Source: Bifidobacterium breve (lineage in GTDB: Bacteria > Actinomycetota > Actinomycetes > S36-B12). Taken from it: a stretch of 7,153 bases of DNA. The notes under the pieces are model-generated. The model had not been told where the DNA came from. It worked only from the letters and a program-made list of their open reading frames with translations, and made no database searches. The stretch lies in contig CAMDKJ010000087.1 of NCBI GenBank assembly GCA_945900705.1, positions 1-7,153 of the forward strand, given 5' to 3'. Position numbers and translations under genes: made by a program. This document shows positions 1 to 6,719 of this stretch, one piece after another (the first letter of the stretch is position 1; each line of letters begins with the position of its first letter).

Positions 1-85
1 TTTTTGACGGTTTCAGCAGGCACAAGGATCGAGCAGCAGGGATCAGTCGGTGAGCCGCAGAAAACCCTCGTCCGAACTCACCGAG

Positions 86-128
86 AGGGCTTATACCTGC
101 CCGTTCCGTCAATTCGGAGCCCTTTTTT
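86..128 (+). terminator. Possible T-tract terminator, repeat copy 1
   Basis: AGGGCT (86-91) pairs with AGCCCT (118-123) and the stem is followed directly by six T (123-128). CCG (106-108) and CGG (115-117) can form an inner hairpin. The 14-nt bulge between the two stems makes this weaker than a textbook intrinsic terminator. It would act on plus-strand transcripts coming from the left, not on the ole operon. No plus-strand gene is visible in the window to supply such a transcript. Confidence 0.35.
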
Positions 129-205
129 GACGGTTTCAGCAGGTACAAGGATCGGGCGGCAGGGACCAGTCGGTGAGCAGCAGAAAGCCCTCGTCCAACC
201 TCATG

Positions 206-329
206 GAGAGGGCTTAGACCTGCTCGTTCCGTCATCGAGAGCGCTTATACCTGCTCGTTCCGTCACCGAGAGGGCTGATACCTGCTCGTTCCGTCACCGA
301 GAGGGCTTATACCTGCCCGTTCCGTCAAT
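206..329. repeat. 31-bp tandem repeat, four copies
   Basis: Four head-to-tail units lie at 206-236, 237-267, 268-298 and 299-329. Each starts GAGAG(G/C)GCT and contains ACCTGC(T/C)CGTTCCGTCA. They match a common consensus at 28 to 30 of 31 positions. The last unit is identical to the single unit in the previous long copy (83-113). The three extra units (93 bp) account exactly for the difference between long copy 2 (216 bp) and long copy 1 (123 bp). There are no spacers, so this is not a CRISPR array. The period is not a multiple of three, which argues against a coding role. Confidence 0.9.
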
Positions 330-344
330 TCGGAGCCCTTTTTT
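302..344 (+). terminator. Possible T-tract terminator, repeat copy 2
   Basis: This is a duplicate of the element at 86-128, shifted by 216 bp. AGGGCT (302-307) pairs with AGCCCT (334-339), followed by six T (339-344). The segment 294-370 matches 78-154 at 76 of 77 positions, so the hairpin was copied as part of the long unit. It would act on plus-strand transcription, convergent to oleD. Confidence 0.35.
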
Positions 345-389
345 GACGTTTTCAGCAGGTACAAGGATCGAGCAGCAGGTACAAGGATC

Positions 390-555
390 GAGCGGCAGGG
401 ACCAGTCGGTGAGCGGCAGGGACCAGTCGGTGAGCGGCAGGGACAGGGATCGAGCGGCAGGGACCAGTCGGTGAGCGGCAGGGAGCAGTCGGTGAGCGGC
501 AGGGAGCAGTCGGTGAGCGGCTGGGAGCAGTCGGTGAGCGGCTGGGACCAGGAGC
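390..555. repeat. 21-bp tandem repeat, about eight copies
   Basis: Units start at 390, 411, 432, 452, 473, 494, 515 and 536. Each begins GAGCGGC(A/T)GGGA and most end CAGTCGGT. Units 3 and 8 are 20 bp and diverge at the right end. In the phase starting ACCAGTCGGT, the unit at 401-421 matches oleD positions 587-607 at 19 of 21 bases, where the minus strand encodes FLRLTDW of OleD. A related 20-bp duplication (361-380 and 381-400, starting ACAAGGATCG) lies just before it. Because 21 is divisible by three, reading frames stay open through the array on both strands without this implying a protein. Confidence 0.9.
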
Positions 556-566
556 GAGCGGCAGGT

Positions 567-1541
567 TTAAGGATGGGGGTGCTGGTACCAGTCGGTGAGC
601 CGCAGGAAGCCCTCGTCCAAACTCACCGCGGGTGCCCAATTAAGGCTCACTCGGGTTTGGCGCTGATCGAACCAATGCGCGGTGGCCAGTTGTTCTGCCA
701 GGAAGCCGGTGAGGGGCGGCTCGCTGTCGCGAACCTGCCAAATCCGCTCCGCGACTCGGCCCGCCCCATAAGCCGCAGCGAACGGCACAGTTCGATCGGG
801 AGCCGATAAGCCGGCTGCCCGCGTAATGCGGGTCAGCAGCTCAGCCACCGTTCTCGGTTCACCATTTGTTACGACGAGAGCTCGCCCACGGACAATGGGG
901 TCAGTTGCGCGCTCTACCGCGGCAACCAGCGCCGATGCCGCATTGTCGATGTAAGTCGTATCAATAAGTGCCACACCGTGACCGATCAAGAACAATCGGC
1001 CGGCCCGGGCTCGCGTGACAATGCGTCCGATTAATTGCTCGTCCCCTGGCCCCCACACAAGATGCGGACGAATTGCAACGACGGCAAAGTCTGGGTTCTC
1101 GCTTGCCAGCACCAGTAGCTCTGCGGTTGCTTTAGTTCTGGAATATGCACCGCGTGCAGCCAATGGGTCAGCCGGCAGCGCACCGTCGCCAATTATTGGA
1201 GCCCCCGAATGCGCCACCGATGGTGAGGAAACGTAGACAAAACGTTCAGCACCCGCAGCCTTGGCCACTTGGATGGCGAGCTGCGTCCCTTCGATGTTGA
1301 CCCGTTCGAACTCAGCCACTGCTCCAGTGATTGACACCTTTGCGGCCAGATGCACCACGGCCTGAACACCAACCATCGCACGGGTTAGCGCTTCGACGTC
1401 AGTGATATCTCCCCTGACTTCGTCATATGGCAAGCCACTTGCTCGCCGCTGAAACACCACCACTTCGTGGCCTCGGCTCGCCATCGCGTGCGCAGTAGCA
1501 GCACCCAGCAACCCGCTAGCGCCGGTAACGAGAACGCGCAT
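567..1541 (-). CDS. oleD: OleD, NAD(P)H-dependent 2-alkyl-3-ketoalkanoate reductase
   Basis: This 324-residue protein belongs to the extended short-chain dehydrogenase family (NAD-dependent epimerase/dehydratase type). The N-terminal Rossmann motif TGASGLLG is at residues 6-13, a conserved VVHLAA segment at 62-67, the catalytic serine region YVSSPSV at 103-109, and the YxxxK pair at Tyr133 and Lys137. In olefin synthesis OleD reduces the 2-alkyl-3-keto acid made by OleA to the 2-alkyl-3-hydroxy acid, the substrate of OleC. The assignment rests on the fold plus its place directly after oleBC. Its ATG shares one base with the oleBC stop (TAATG), so translation is probably coupled. The C-terminus (SLNWAPAVSLDEG...) is complete. 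The stop is followed at once by repeats that copy the last codons of this gene. Without the ole context it would be called only a generic epimerase-family reductase. Confidence 0.92.
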   Translation of the reverse strand: MRVLVTGASGLLGAATAHAMASRGHEVVVFQRRASGLPYDEVRGDITDVEALTRAMVGVQAVVHLAAKVSITGAVAEFERVNIEGTQLAIQVAKAAGAERFVYVSSPSVAHSGAPIIGDGALPADPLAARGAYSRTKATAELLVLASENPDFAVVAIRPHLVWGPGDEQLIGRIVTRARAGRLFLIGHGVALIDTTYIDNAASALVAAVERATDPIVRGRALVVTNGEPRTVAELLTRITRAAGLSAPDRTVPFAAAYGAGRVAERIWQVRDSEPPLTGFLAEQLATAHWFDQRQTRVSLNWAPAVSLDEGFLRLTDWYQHPHP

Positions 1542-4081
1542 TACCGGTGCCCGGCCAATATCGAATCAGCCCATTTACTCAATTCTGCCCGATCAATTTT
1601 TGAATTGTGTCGAATATCAACAGGCAAGTCTTTCCGCACAAGCACCGCTGCAATATCAAACTCAGGGACTTGCTCGCGCACCAGTTGCACTCGGTCAAAA
1701 TCCAGCAGCCCATGAGCAATATTTTCCGGTGAGGTGATGACGATAATTAACTGTTGATTACCGGCCGGACCAATCCCTACCGCAGCCGCCCACTGCACAA
1801 ATGGCAATTGCTGAATCCGTTGCTCTATCCCCACCGGGGTAATCGGGCCACCAGCGGTAACAATCAGGTGGGCCATGCGCCCCTCGACCCAGAGCCTGCC
1901 ACTTGTTTCCAAATGGCCTACGTCACCGGTGCGGTGCCAACCAAGGTCGCGAGAGGCCAAATCATTTGTGGCCCACAGTCGGTCGTACCGATCACGCATG
2001 TGATCTGCTTTAACGCATATTTCACCGGTTACGCCAGCCTGCGAAGTTAAGGCGCCTCCGGCCCTTCCTTCAGTGTCGAGAGCACTGATCATGATTTTGA
2101 CCCCGCCCACCGGCGAACCGACCAGAACTCCATTGATCTCAGTAGCCATTGCGATTTCAGGAAGACTGACTTCACTAACCGGGAGCACTTCGGTCATCCC
2201 GTAGGGCGTCCGAATATCTGCATTCGGTACCAACTGTTGAATTTGATGGAGTAACTGCACGGGCACCGGTGCCCCTGCCGCCAGGACCAACCTAAGTGAA
2301 TCGAAACTGTGTCGCTGGCTCGGCGATAACTCACCTGCCGTTGCAATCACATTGGTAAGCGCTGCGGGTGATGCCCAAAGTAAAGTGCCATCGACCGCAG
2401 CAGTCGCATCAGCCAATGCCGCGGCTTGCAGAGTGCGCGGCTTGGTGACATCCATATCGGGTATTACCGATGCCACCCCCAGCGTTGGCCCAAAAACCGC
2501 CCACGGAGCAAACGCGGCAACAATCGCATCACTCGAAGTCATCGCATAATGCTGGCGGAGCACATCGCGGGTGCCCGCCACCTGCGATTGCCGATAGACA
2601 ACTCCTTTGGCCGGACCGGTAGCCCCGGAGGTGAACACCACAACCGCGTCAGCTGATTCGGCCGGCTCCGGTGGCATTGGCGCCTCAATTTTGGCGATCT
2701 TGACCAGACTTTTTACCGAGCAGCGCAGTCCGCGGATGCGCACGGTACGTGCCAGTGCGAGGCCCGGCGTGATTGCGATCACGTGATCAGGTGCCGCACC
2801 GCGAAGTGCCCGCCGCATCCCCTTTACCCCTAACCCAGCATCCGCGATGACGACACATGCGCCAATGCGCCAGCACGCGTAGACCGTCGCTATCAAGTCG
2901 GCCCCGGGTGGGATGAGCAGTGATACTCGGTCACCGGGTTTCACCCCGCGCGAATGTAGGCCAGCGGCCAATTGATCCACGGTGTCAGCGAGTCGGCGCC
3001 AAGTAACTCGGCGGCCCGCACCCGACATCTCAACAAGTGCGGTGGCACTTGGGGTGCGTTCAGCTCTCTCATGCAACCCATCCCACAACCTAGTTCGACG
3101 TGGAGGATGTGGTGCGGCGGCAGCCACCGGCCCCGAGTTCACCTGGTGGCCGCGTTCCAGCCCTGATACCCAGCGCAGTAGATCAGGAAATACTCGCTCG
3201 TCATCCTCACTCACCAGGTGCCTTGCGCCCTCATAGCGATGAACATCAGCATGCGGGACCCGCGCCATTAAGTCACCCAGATAAAGATCACTAAAAACGG
3301 GGTCACCCGGACCCCAGAGCAACAACACCGGCACTGCAGCGAAGTTGGCCATGGCCGACGCAATCACATCGAGGGTGTTGGCACTTGGATGGCCAGGCTC
3401 TAATGGAATGTCTGCGACGAATGCCCCGATCGCGGTGCGCCGAGCCGATGACGCATACGGCGCCCGGAAAGCCTTTGCCGTCTGCTTACTCATCCTCGAC
3501 CCACTCAAGGCTGTGGTTCCACGTATAAATGCAGTTGTGCGCACCGTATTAAAATCTAAAAACGGACCACTTCGAGCCAGCCGAATCAACGTCGGCGCGC
3601 TGGCCCCGGCAGGTTGGTGAACCGCGGTATTCAAGAGGACAACACCCACCAACTGCTCTAGGTGATTTTGGGCCCAGCCCAGTGAAATTGGGCCACCCCA
3701 GTCATGCGCAACCGTGACCACCGGACCGGTAATACCAAGTTGTTCAGTGAGAGCGCTTAGGTCATCAATACGATTTGCTAACCGCCGCGTGGTTCCGGTG
3801 CGTTCCGAAAAACCCATCTCAAGTTGATCAACCGCCACCACTCGAACATCAGAAGGGGCAAGCTCCACCAATCGTCTCCATAGATACGACCAGGTCGGGT
3901 TGCCATGGATGCACAGCAAAGTTAAGCGCGCGTTCTGATCAGAGCGCTGCGCGTATGAGTCAAGAAGATGCCAGGTGCAAATTCGCCCGGAGTGATCGGG
4001 TGCGTCAACTAGACGCGACCAAGATCGCTCTAGGCCGGGCAGATCGGCCGGCGGTAAAGTCGCCGGCGCGAGCGAGTTCAC
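1541..4081 (-). CDS. oleBC: OleBC fusion: beta-lactone decarboxylase plus beta-lactone synthetase
   Basis: This is a two-domain protein of 846 residues from the preferred start. The first domain (about 20-310) is an alpha/beta hydrolase of the haloalkane-dehalogenase type: HGNPTWSYLWR near 59-69, nucleophile Asp127 in AHDWGG, acid Asp260 in WGPGDPVF, and His288 in GARHLVSED. OleB releases CO2 from the beta-lactone to give the cis-olefin. After a proline- and alanine-rich linker, the second domain (about 330-846) is an acyl-CoA-synthetase-like adenylating enzyme: TSGATGPAKG at 484-493, YGMTEV near 627-632, the GRLWVEGR hinge near 728-735, and Lys828 in SKID. OleC converts the 3-hydroxy acid to a beta-lactone with ATP. 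GTG at 4081 is preferred because it overlaps the oleA stop as GTGA. An in-frame ATG at 4132 would add 17 residues lying within oleA. Fused OleBC is known from Actinobacteria such as Micrococcus luteus. Confidence 0.93.
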   Translation of the reverse strand: MNSLAPATLPPADLPGLERSWSRLVDAPDHSGRICTWHLLDSYAQRSDQNARLTLLCIHGNPTWSYLWRRLVELAPSDVRVVAVDQLEMGFSERTGTTRRLANRIDDLSALTEQLGITGPVVTVAHDWGGPISLGWAQNHLEQLVGVVLLNTAVHQPAGASAPTLIRLARSGPFLDFNTVRTTAFIRGTTALSGSRMSKQTAKAFRAPYASSARRTAIGAFVADIPLEPGHPSANTLDVIASAMANFAAVPVLLLWGPGDPVFSDLYLGDLMARVPHADVHRYEGARHLVSEDDERVFPDLLRWVSGLERGHQVNSGPVAAAAPHPPRRTRLWDGLHERAERTPSATALVEMSGAGRRVTWRRLADTVDQLAAGLHSRGVKPGDRVSLLIPPGADLIATVYACWRIGACVVIADAGLGVKGMRRALRGAAPDHVIAITPGLALARTVRIRGLRCSVKSLVKIAKIEAPMPPEPAESADAVVVFTSGATGPAKGVVYRQSQVAGTRDVLRQHYAMTSSDAIVAAFAPWAVFGPTLGVASVIPDMDVTKPRTLQAAALADATAAVDGTLLWASPAALTNVIATAGELSPSQRHSFDSLRLVLAAGAPVPVQLLHQIQQLVPNADIRTPYGMTEVLPVSEVSLPEIAMATEINGVLVGSPVGGVKIMISALDTEGRAGGALTSQAGVTGEICVKADHMRDRYDRLWATNDLASRDLGWHRTGDVGHLETSGRLWVEGRMAHLIVTAGGPITPVGIEQRIQQLPFVQWAAAVGIGPAGNQQLIIVITSPENIAHGLLDFDRVQLVREQVPEFDIAAVLVRKDLPVDIRHNSKIDRAELSKWADSILAGHR

Positions 4082-5100
4082 CAAGTAATTTCGATGACTG
4101 CTGCATTCAGGCCCGAGCCGATTCCCATGCAAGCAATACGTTGCCCCGCCACTAAATCAGCGGCAAAATGCGCCAGCGTAAATGGAACCGACGCCGGCCC
4201 AACATTGCCGCGAGTTGGAAATGTCACGGGTACTTTGGTCTTGTCAATTCCAAGAGCTTCAACAATTGAAGCGGTATGCACTTGCGATACCTGATGGATG
4301 ATGTAGCAATCAAGGTCTTTCCAGTCAAAAACCTCGGTTGCTTCAGCCCAAGCTTCACTGGCAAGTGCTACGCCAGCCTCAAGTAGGCCGCGAGCGTCGG
4401 TGTTCATCCCATTAATATCGCCAACGCACAACTTATTGTGCTCGGTTGCCGCGCGCGAAACCCCGCCGACAAATCGGTGACCTTCGGGATGCTCACTGGC
4501 CCTACCCAAGACCATGGCCGCTCCGCCGGACCCAAGGGTAAGAGTCGCAAAGTTTGCTAGTAAATCCTCCTTGGTGGTGCCAGGCTCCCGCAGTCGGGTG
4601 ATTGTCGACTCTTGTGGGCGCCGACAACCTTCACCATCGACAATAAGCGCATAATCAATTTGGCCGGAGTCAATGAACATTGCCGCTAGTTGCATGCCGT
4701 TAATGAATCCGAGGCAGGCATTGGACAAATCAAAGTTCAAGCAAGCCGAGCTCAAGCCCAATTGCGCGTGCACATCGACCGCGGCGCTCGGCTCGAGGGC
4801 ATCTCGGCAAACTGACGTGTCGATCAGGAGTCCTACCTGAGTTGGATCCACTCCAGCGTCAGCCAGCGCTTTCGCCCCGGCCATCGCCGCCGCGTCTGCA
4901 AAGGTGACGTCCTCCGGCCACCAGCGGCGCTCAGAGATACCGGCCAGCAGTTCGAGCATTCCGGGCCGAAGGCCAAGCCGCGCATAGGTGTCGAGTAGTT
5001 GCGCATCTATCTCTTCCGATGTGACGACAATGGGGGCGTCAGCCACCGCAACGGCCAAAATTGCCGTATCGACATAGCGGAATGTGGCATTGCCAGGCAT
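4078..5100 (-). CDS. oleA: OleA, thiolase-fold acyl-CoA head-to-head condensing enzyme
   Basis: This 340-residue protein belongs to the thiolase superfamily (3-oxoacyl-ACP synthase III-like). The nucleophilic Cys129 lies in DLSNACLGF, His269 in YIIHQVS and Asn299 in RGNVGP, giving the Cys-His-Asn set. Glu103 in DTSVCRDALEPS corresponds to the glutamate that sets OleA apart from FabH and is needed for its non-decarboxylating Claisen condensation. OleA joins two long-chain acyl-CoAs into a 2-alkyl-3-keto acid, the committed step. The gene is first in the operon. The ATG at 5100 has a good ribosome binding site, and the TGA overlaps the oleBC GTG. Length and motifs are complete. A ketoacyl synthase III of fatty acid synthesis is the alternative, but Glu103 and the oleBC-oleD neighbours make it unlikely. 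Confidence 0.94.
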   Translation of the reverse strand: MPGNATFRYVDTAILAVAVADAPIVVTSEEIDAQLLDTYARLGLRPGMLELLAGISERRWWPEDVTFADAAAMAGAKALADAGVDPTQVGLLIDTSVCRDALEPSAAVDVHAQLGLSSACLNFDLSNACLGFINGMQLAAMFIDSGQIDYALIVDGEGCRRPQESTITRLREPGTTKEDLLANFATLTLGSGGAAMVLGRASEHPEGHRFVGGVSRAATEHNKLCVGDINGMNTDARGLLEAGVALASEAWAEATEVFDWKDLDCYIIHQVSQVHTASIVEALGIDKTKVPVTFPTRGNVGPASVPFTLAHFAADLVAGQRIACMGIGSGLNAAVIEITW

Positions 5101-5105
5101 TTAGA

Positions 5106-5112
5106 TCCTTTC
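5106..5112 (-). promoter_or_regulatory. Ribosome binding site of oleA
   Basis: On the minus strand GAAAGGA ends five bases before the oleA ATG (5100). This is a good Shine-Dalgarno match at normal spacing and supports that start. The two downstream ole genes lack a comparable site and appear to rely on coupling. Confidence 0.75.
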
Positions 5113-5148
5113 AATAAACGACGAGTCAAGCCCCCACAGCCTGCCATG

Positions 5149-5163
5149 CCCGACACGGTCGGG
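5149..5163. promoter_or_regulatory. Inverted repeat between divergent genes, possible operator
   Basis: CCCGAC-ACG-GTCGGG is a perfect 6-bp inverted repeat with a 3-bp centre. It lies 48 bp upstream of the oleA start and 56 bp upstream of the ATG at 5220 in a 119-bp divergent intergenic region. Position and symmetry fit a dimeric repressor or activator site for one or both genes. It could instead be a small hairpin in a 5' leader. No regulator gene is visible in the window and no clear -35/-10 pair was identified. Confidence 0.4.
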
Positions 5164-5219
5164 TGATTCGGGACCGCTCATACGCCCAATCGGCCGTGGT
5201 GACGTACGGTGCCTATGTG

Positions 5220-6713
5220 ATGATCCGGCGCTGGCACCTGCGCTTTGCCCTGCTGGTGACTACGGCCACCTGTTTTACCGGAATTGCTGGTGGTTTGAAT
5301 CCGGCCGCCGCCGCTGACCTCACCAGATACGCCGAGCAACAGCTCATCTGGAGAAAATGTTCAGGTGAAATGCAATGCGCCAAATTGACAGTGCCCCGCG
5401 ATTATGCCGATCTGGCCGCCGGCGATATTCAAATTGCGCTCTCCCGGGTGCCGCATTCCGGCACAACTTTCCAAGGCTCCATCGTGGTAAACCCGGGCGG
5501 GCCTGGTGGTTCCGGTACCGACTTCGCCAGTTCAGTCGCCGCCATAGTCGCCCCTGAGGTGTCACAGCAATTTGACATCGTGGGTTTTGATCCGCGCGGA
5601 GTGGCGGCCTCGGCTCCGGTCACCTGCATGAACGGATCGCAGACCACCCGCTGGCTGCTGGCGGACCCAACTCCCGATACGCGTAGCGAGCAAAACATTT
5701 TGATGGGACTTGCTCGCGAGATAAGCGCCGGGTGCTTGCAATATTCCCCACGAATTGCCCCGTTCATTTCAACAGCCAACACGGTTAACGACCTAGACAT
5801 CTTGAGATCAGCACTCGGCGAGCAAAAACTTAATCTCCTCGGTTTCTCCTACGGAACCTCACTCGGGGCGCTATATGCCCAGAAATTCCCGAGCCAAGTT
5901 GGCCGCATGGTGCTCGATGGTGCGGTAGATCCAAGCCTAAACGGAATGGAGATATCGAAGGGCCAATCCGGTGGATTCCAAGGCGCCCTTGTCCGTTTCG
6001 CCAAGGATTGTGCCAAGCGAAGCAACTGCCCCTATTCCGGTGATGTGAATGATGTACTCACGGGCATCAACCAACTCCTCGCAAGGCTTGAGGATAACCG
6101 GCTCCCGACCAGCGGCTTTGAGCCACTGAATCAAGCCCAAGCGGTCACCGCAGTCTTTTGGAGTATGTACTCCCCAGATTTCTGGGGAACTTTGCGGTCG
6201 GCGCTCCGCGAGGCCGAGCGCGGTCAAGGTGGAGAACTTCAGTGGTTGTCTAATCAGGCCACAGATCGAGTTGGCAAGAATCGTTACGGAAGTAATCAGA
6301 ATTCGGCCTTCTATGCGATTTCCTGCCTGGACGCGCCCGCGACACCGGGCAGAACCGGACTTGCTGCTGCAGCAAAGGCGTGGTCTAAAAATGCCCCGGT
6401 GCCTGAACTGGCGAGAGCGATGTCTTGGGGAAATGCGCCCTGTAGTTTTTGGTTTGATCACTTAGGGGGTAAGCCGGCGGCGGCTACCTCGACAACCACC
6501 GCCCCCATCGTGGTAGTCGGAACGAGATTTGATCCGGCGACGCCATACTCGTGGGCGATCGCACTACATGAGCAATTGCCGACGAGTTCGCTAATTACTT
6601 ACGAGGGCGACGGGCACACCGCGTACGGTGGAGGTTCAGCATGCGTAGACAACGCGATCGATGAATTCTTGTTGACCGGCAATGCCCCGGCCAGCGGTAA
6701 AACCTGCAATTGA
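5220..6713 (+). CDS. Secreted alpha/beta hydrolase, tripeptidyl aminopeptidase type (S33)
   Basis: This 497-residue protein probably removes short peptides from protein or peptide N-termini outside the membrane; the exact substrate is unknown. A signal peptide is clear: basic MIRRWHLR, a hydrophobic stretch (about 9-26), then NPAAAA with likely signal peptidase I cleavage near residue 31 or 32. The mature part has VVNPGGPGGSG (oxyanion region, about 89-99), nucleophile Ser210 in GFSYGTS, Asp438 in GTRFDPATP and His466 in GDGHTAYGG, the last two in the C-terminal TAP-like domain. Several cysteines, including CSGEMQC near the mature N-terminus, could form disulfides. ATG 5220 is chosen because the signal peptide begins there. 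An upstream GTG (5163) would add 19 atypical residues and overlap the inverted repeat. No strong Shine-Dalgarno sequence precedes either. The gene is divergent from oleA; a link to olefin synthesis is not shown. Confidence 0.85.
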   Translation: MIRRWHLRFALLVTTATCFTGIAGGLNPAAAADLTRYAEQQLIWRKCSGEMQCAKLTVPRDYADLAAGDIQIALSRVPHSGTTFQGSIVVNPGGPGGSGTDFASSVAAIVAPEVSQQFDIVGFDPRGVAASAPVTCMNGSQTTRWLLADPTPDTRSEQNILMGLAREISAGCLQYSPRIAPFISTANTVNDLDILRSALGEQKLNLLGFSYGTSLGALYAQKFPSQVGRMVLDGAVDPSLNGMEISKGQSGGFQGALVRFAKDCAKRSNCPYSGDVNDVLTGINQLLARLEDNRLPTSGFEPLNQAQAVTAVFWSMYSPDFWGTLRSALREAERGQGGELQWLSNQATDRVGKNRYGSNQNSAFYAISCLDAPATPGRTGLAAAAKAWSKNAPVPELARAMSWGNAPCSFWFDHLGGKPAAATSTTTAPIVVVGTRFDPATPYSWAIALHEQLPTSSLITYEGDGHTAYGGGSACVDNAIDEFLLTGNAPASGKTCN

Positions 6714-6719
6714 CTTTGA

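Larger units (their letters stand above)
1..628. repeat. Nested direct-repeat region derived from the oleD 3' end
   Basis: Three successive copies of one long unit begin at 1, 124 and 340, each with a run of T followed by GACG, TTTCAGCAGG and ACAAGGATCG. Copy 1 is 123 bp. Copy 2 is 216 bp and copy 3 is about 290 bp, because short sub-units have expanded inside them. Each copy contains a segment matching the end of oleD: 41-83 matches 586-628 at 38 of 43 positions, and 164-206 matches it at 37 of 43. Copy 3 runs into the real oleD end. No convincing gene lies in 1-566; the open frames there are by-products of the repeats. The array continues past the left edge, so its full size is unknown. The direction of copying (gene to repeat) is inferred from the fact that the oleD sequence encodes a plausible family C-terminus. 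Confidence 0.85.

Noticed and set aside
4..474. Plus-strand open frame of 156 codons through the repeats, with a second at 471-809
   Set aside because: The frames are made of nested tandem repeats, start at a TTG or inside a repeat unit, have no ribosome binding site and recall no family. The second runs antisense into the oleD end. Openness follows from repeat composition.
206..555. CRISPR-like array
   Set aside because: The 31-bp and 21-bp units abut with no unique spacers, and no cas gene is present.
352..639. Minus-strand open frame of 95 codons rich in Pro, Ser and Arg
   Set aside because: It reads the 21-bp array in another frame and overlaps the oleD C-terminus out of frame. It is explained by the repeat.
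4082..4132. Upstream ATG for oleBC giving a longer protein
   Set aside because: The extra 17 residues lie within the oleA coding sequence and do not look like a family N-terminus. The GTG at 4081 overlaps the oleA stop as GTGA, a standard coupled start.
5124..5129. TTGACT on the minus strand as the oleA -35 box
   Set aside because: At 17-bp spacing the -10 position would be ATCTAA, touching the oleA ATG and overlapping the space after the ribosome binding site. The -10 match is poor.
5163..5219. GTG at 5163 as start of the secreted hydrolase
   Set aside because: It would put 19 non-signal residues before an otherwise ideal signal peptide and would overlap the inverted repeat. No ribosome binding site is seen.
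5262..5280. Lipobox at the cysteine in the hydrolase signal peptide
   Set aside because: The residues before Cys18 (Thr-Ala-Thr) do not match a lipobox well, and a clear Ala-x-Ala cleavage site follows.
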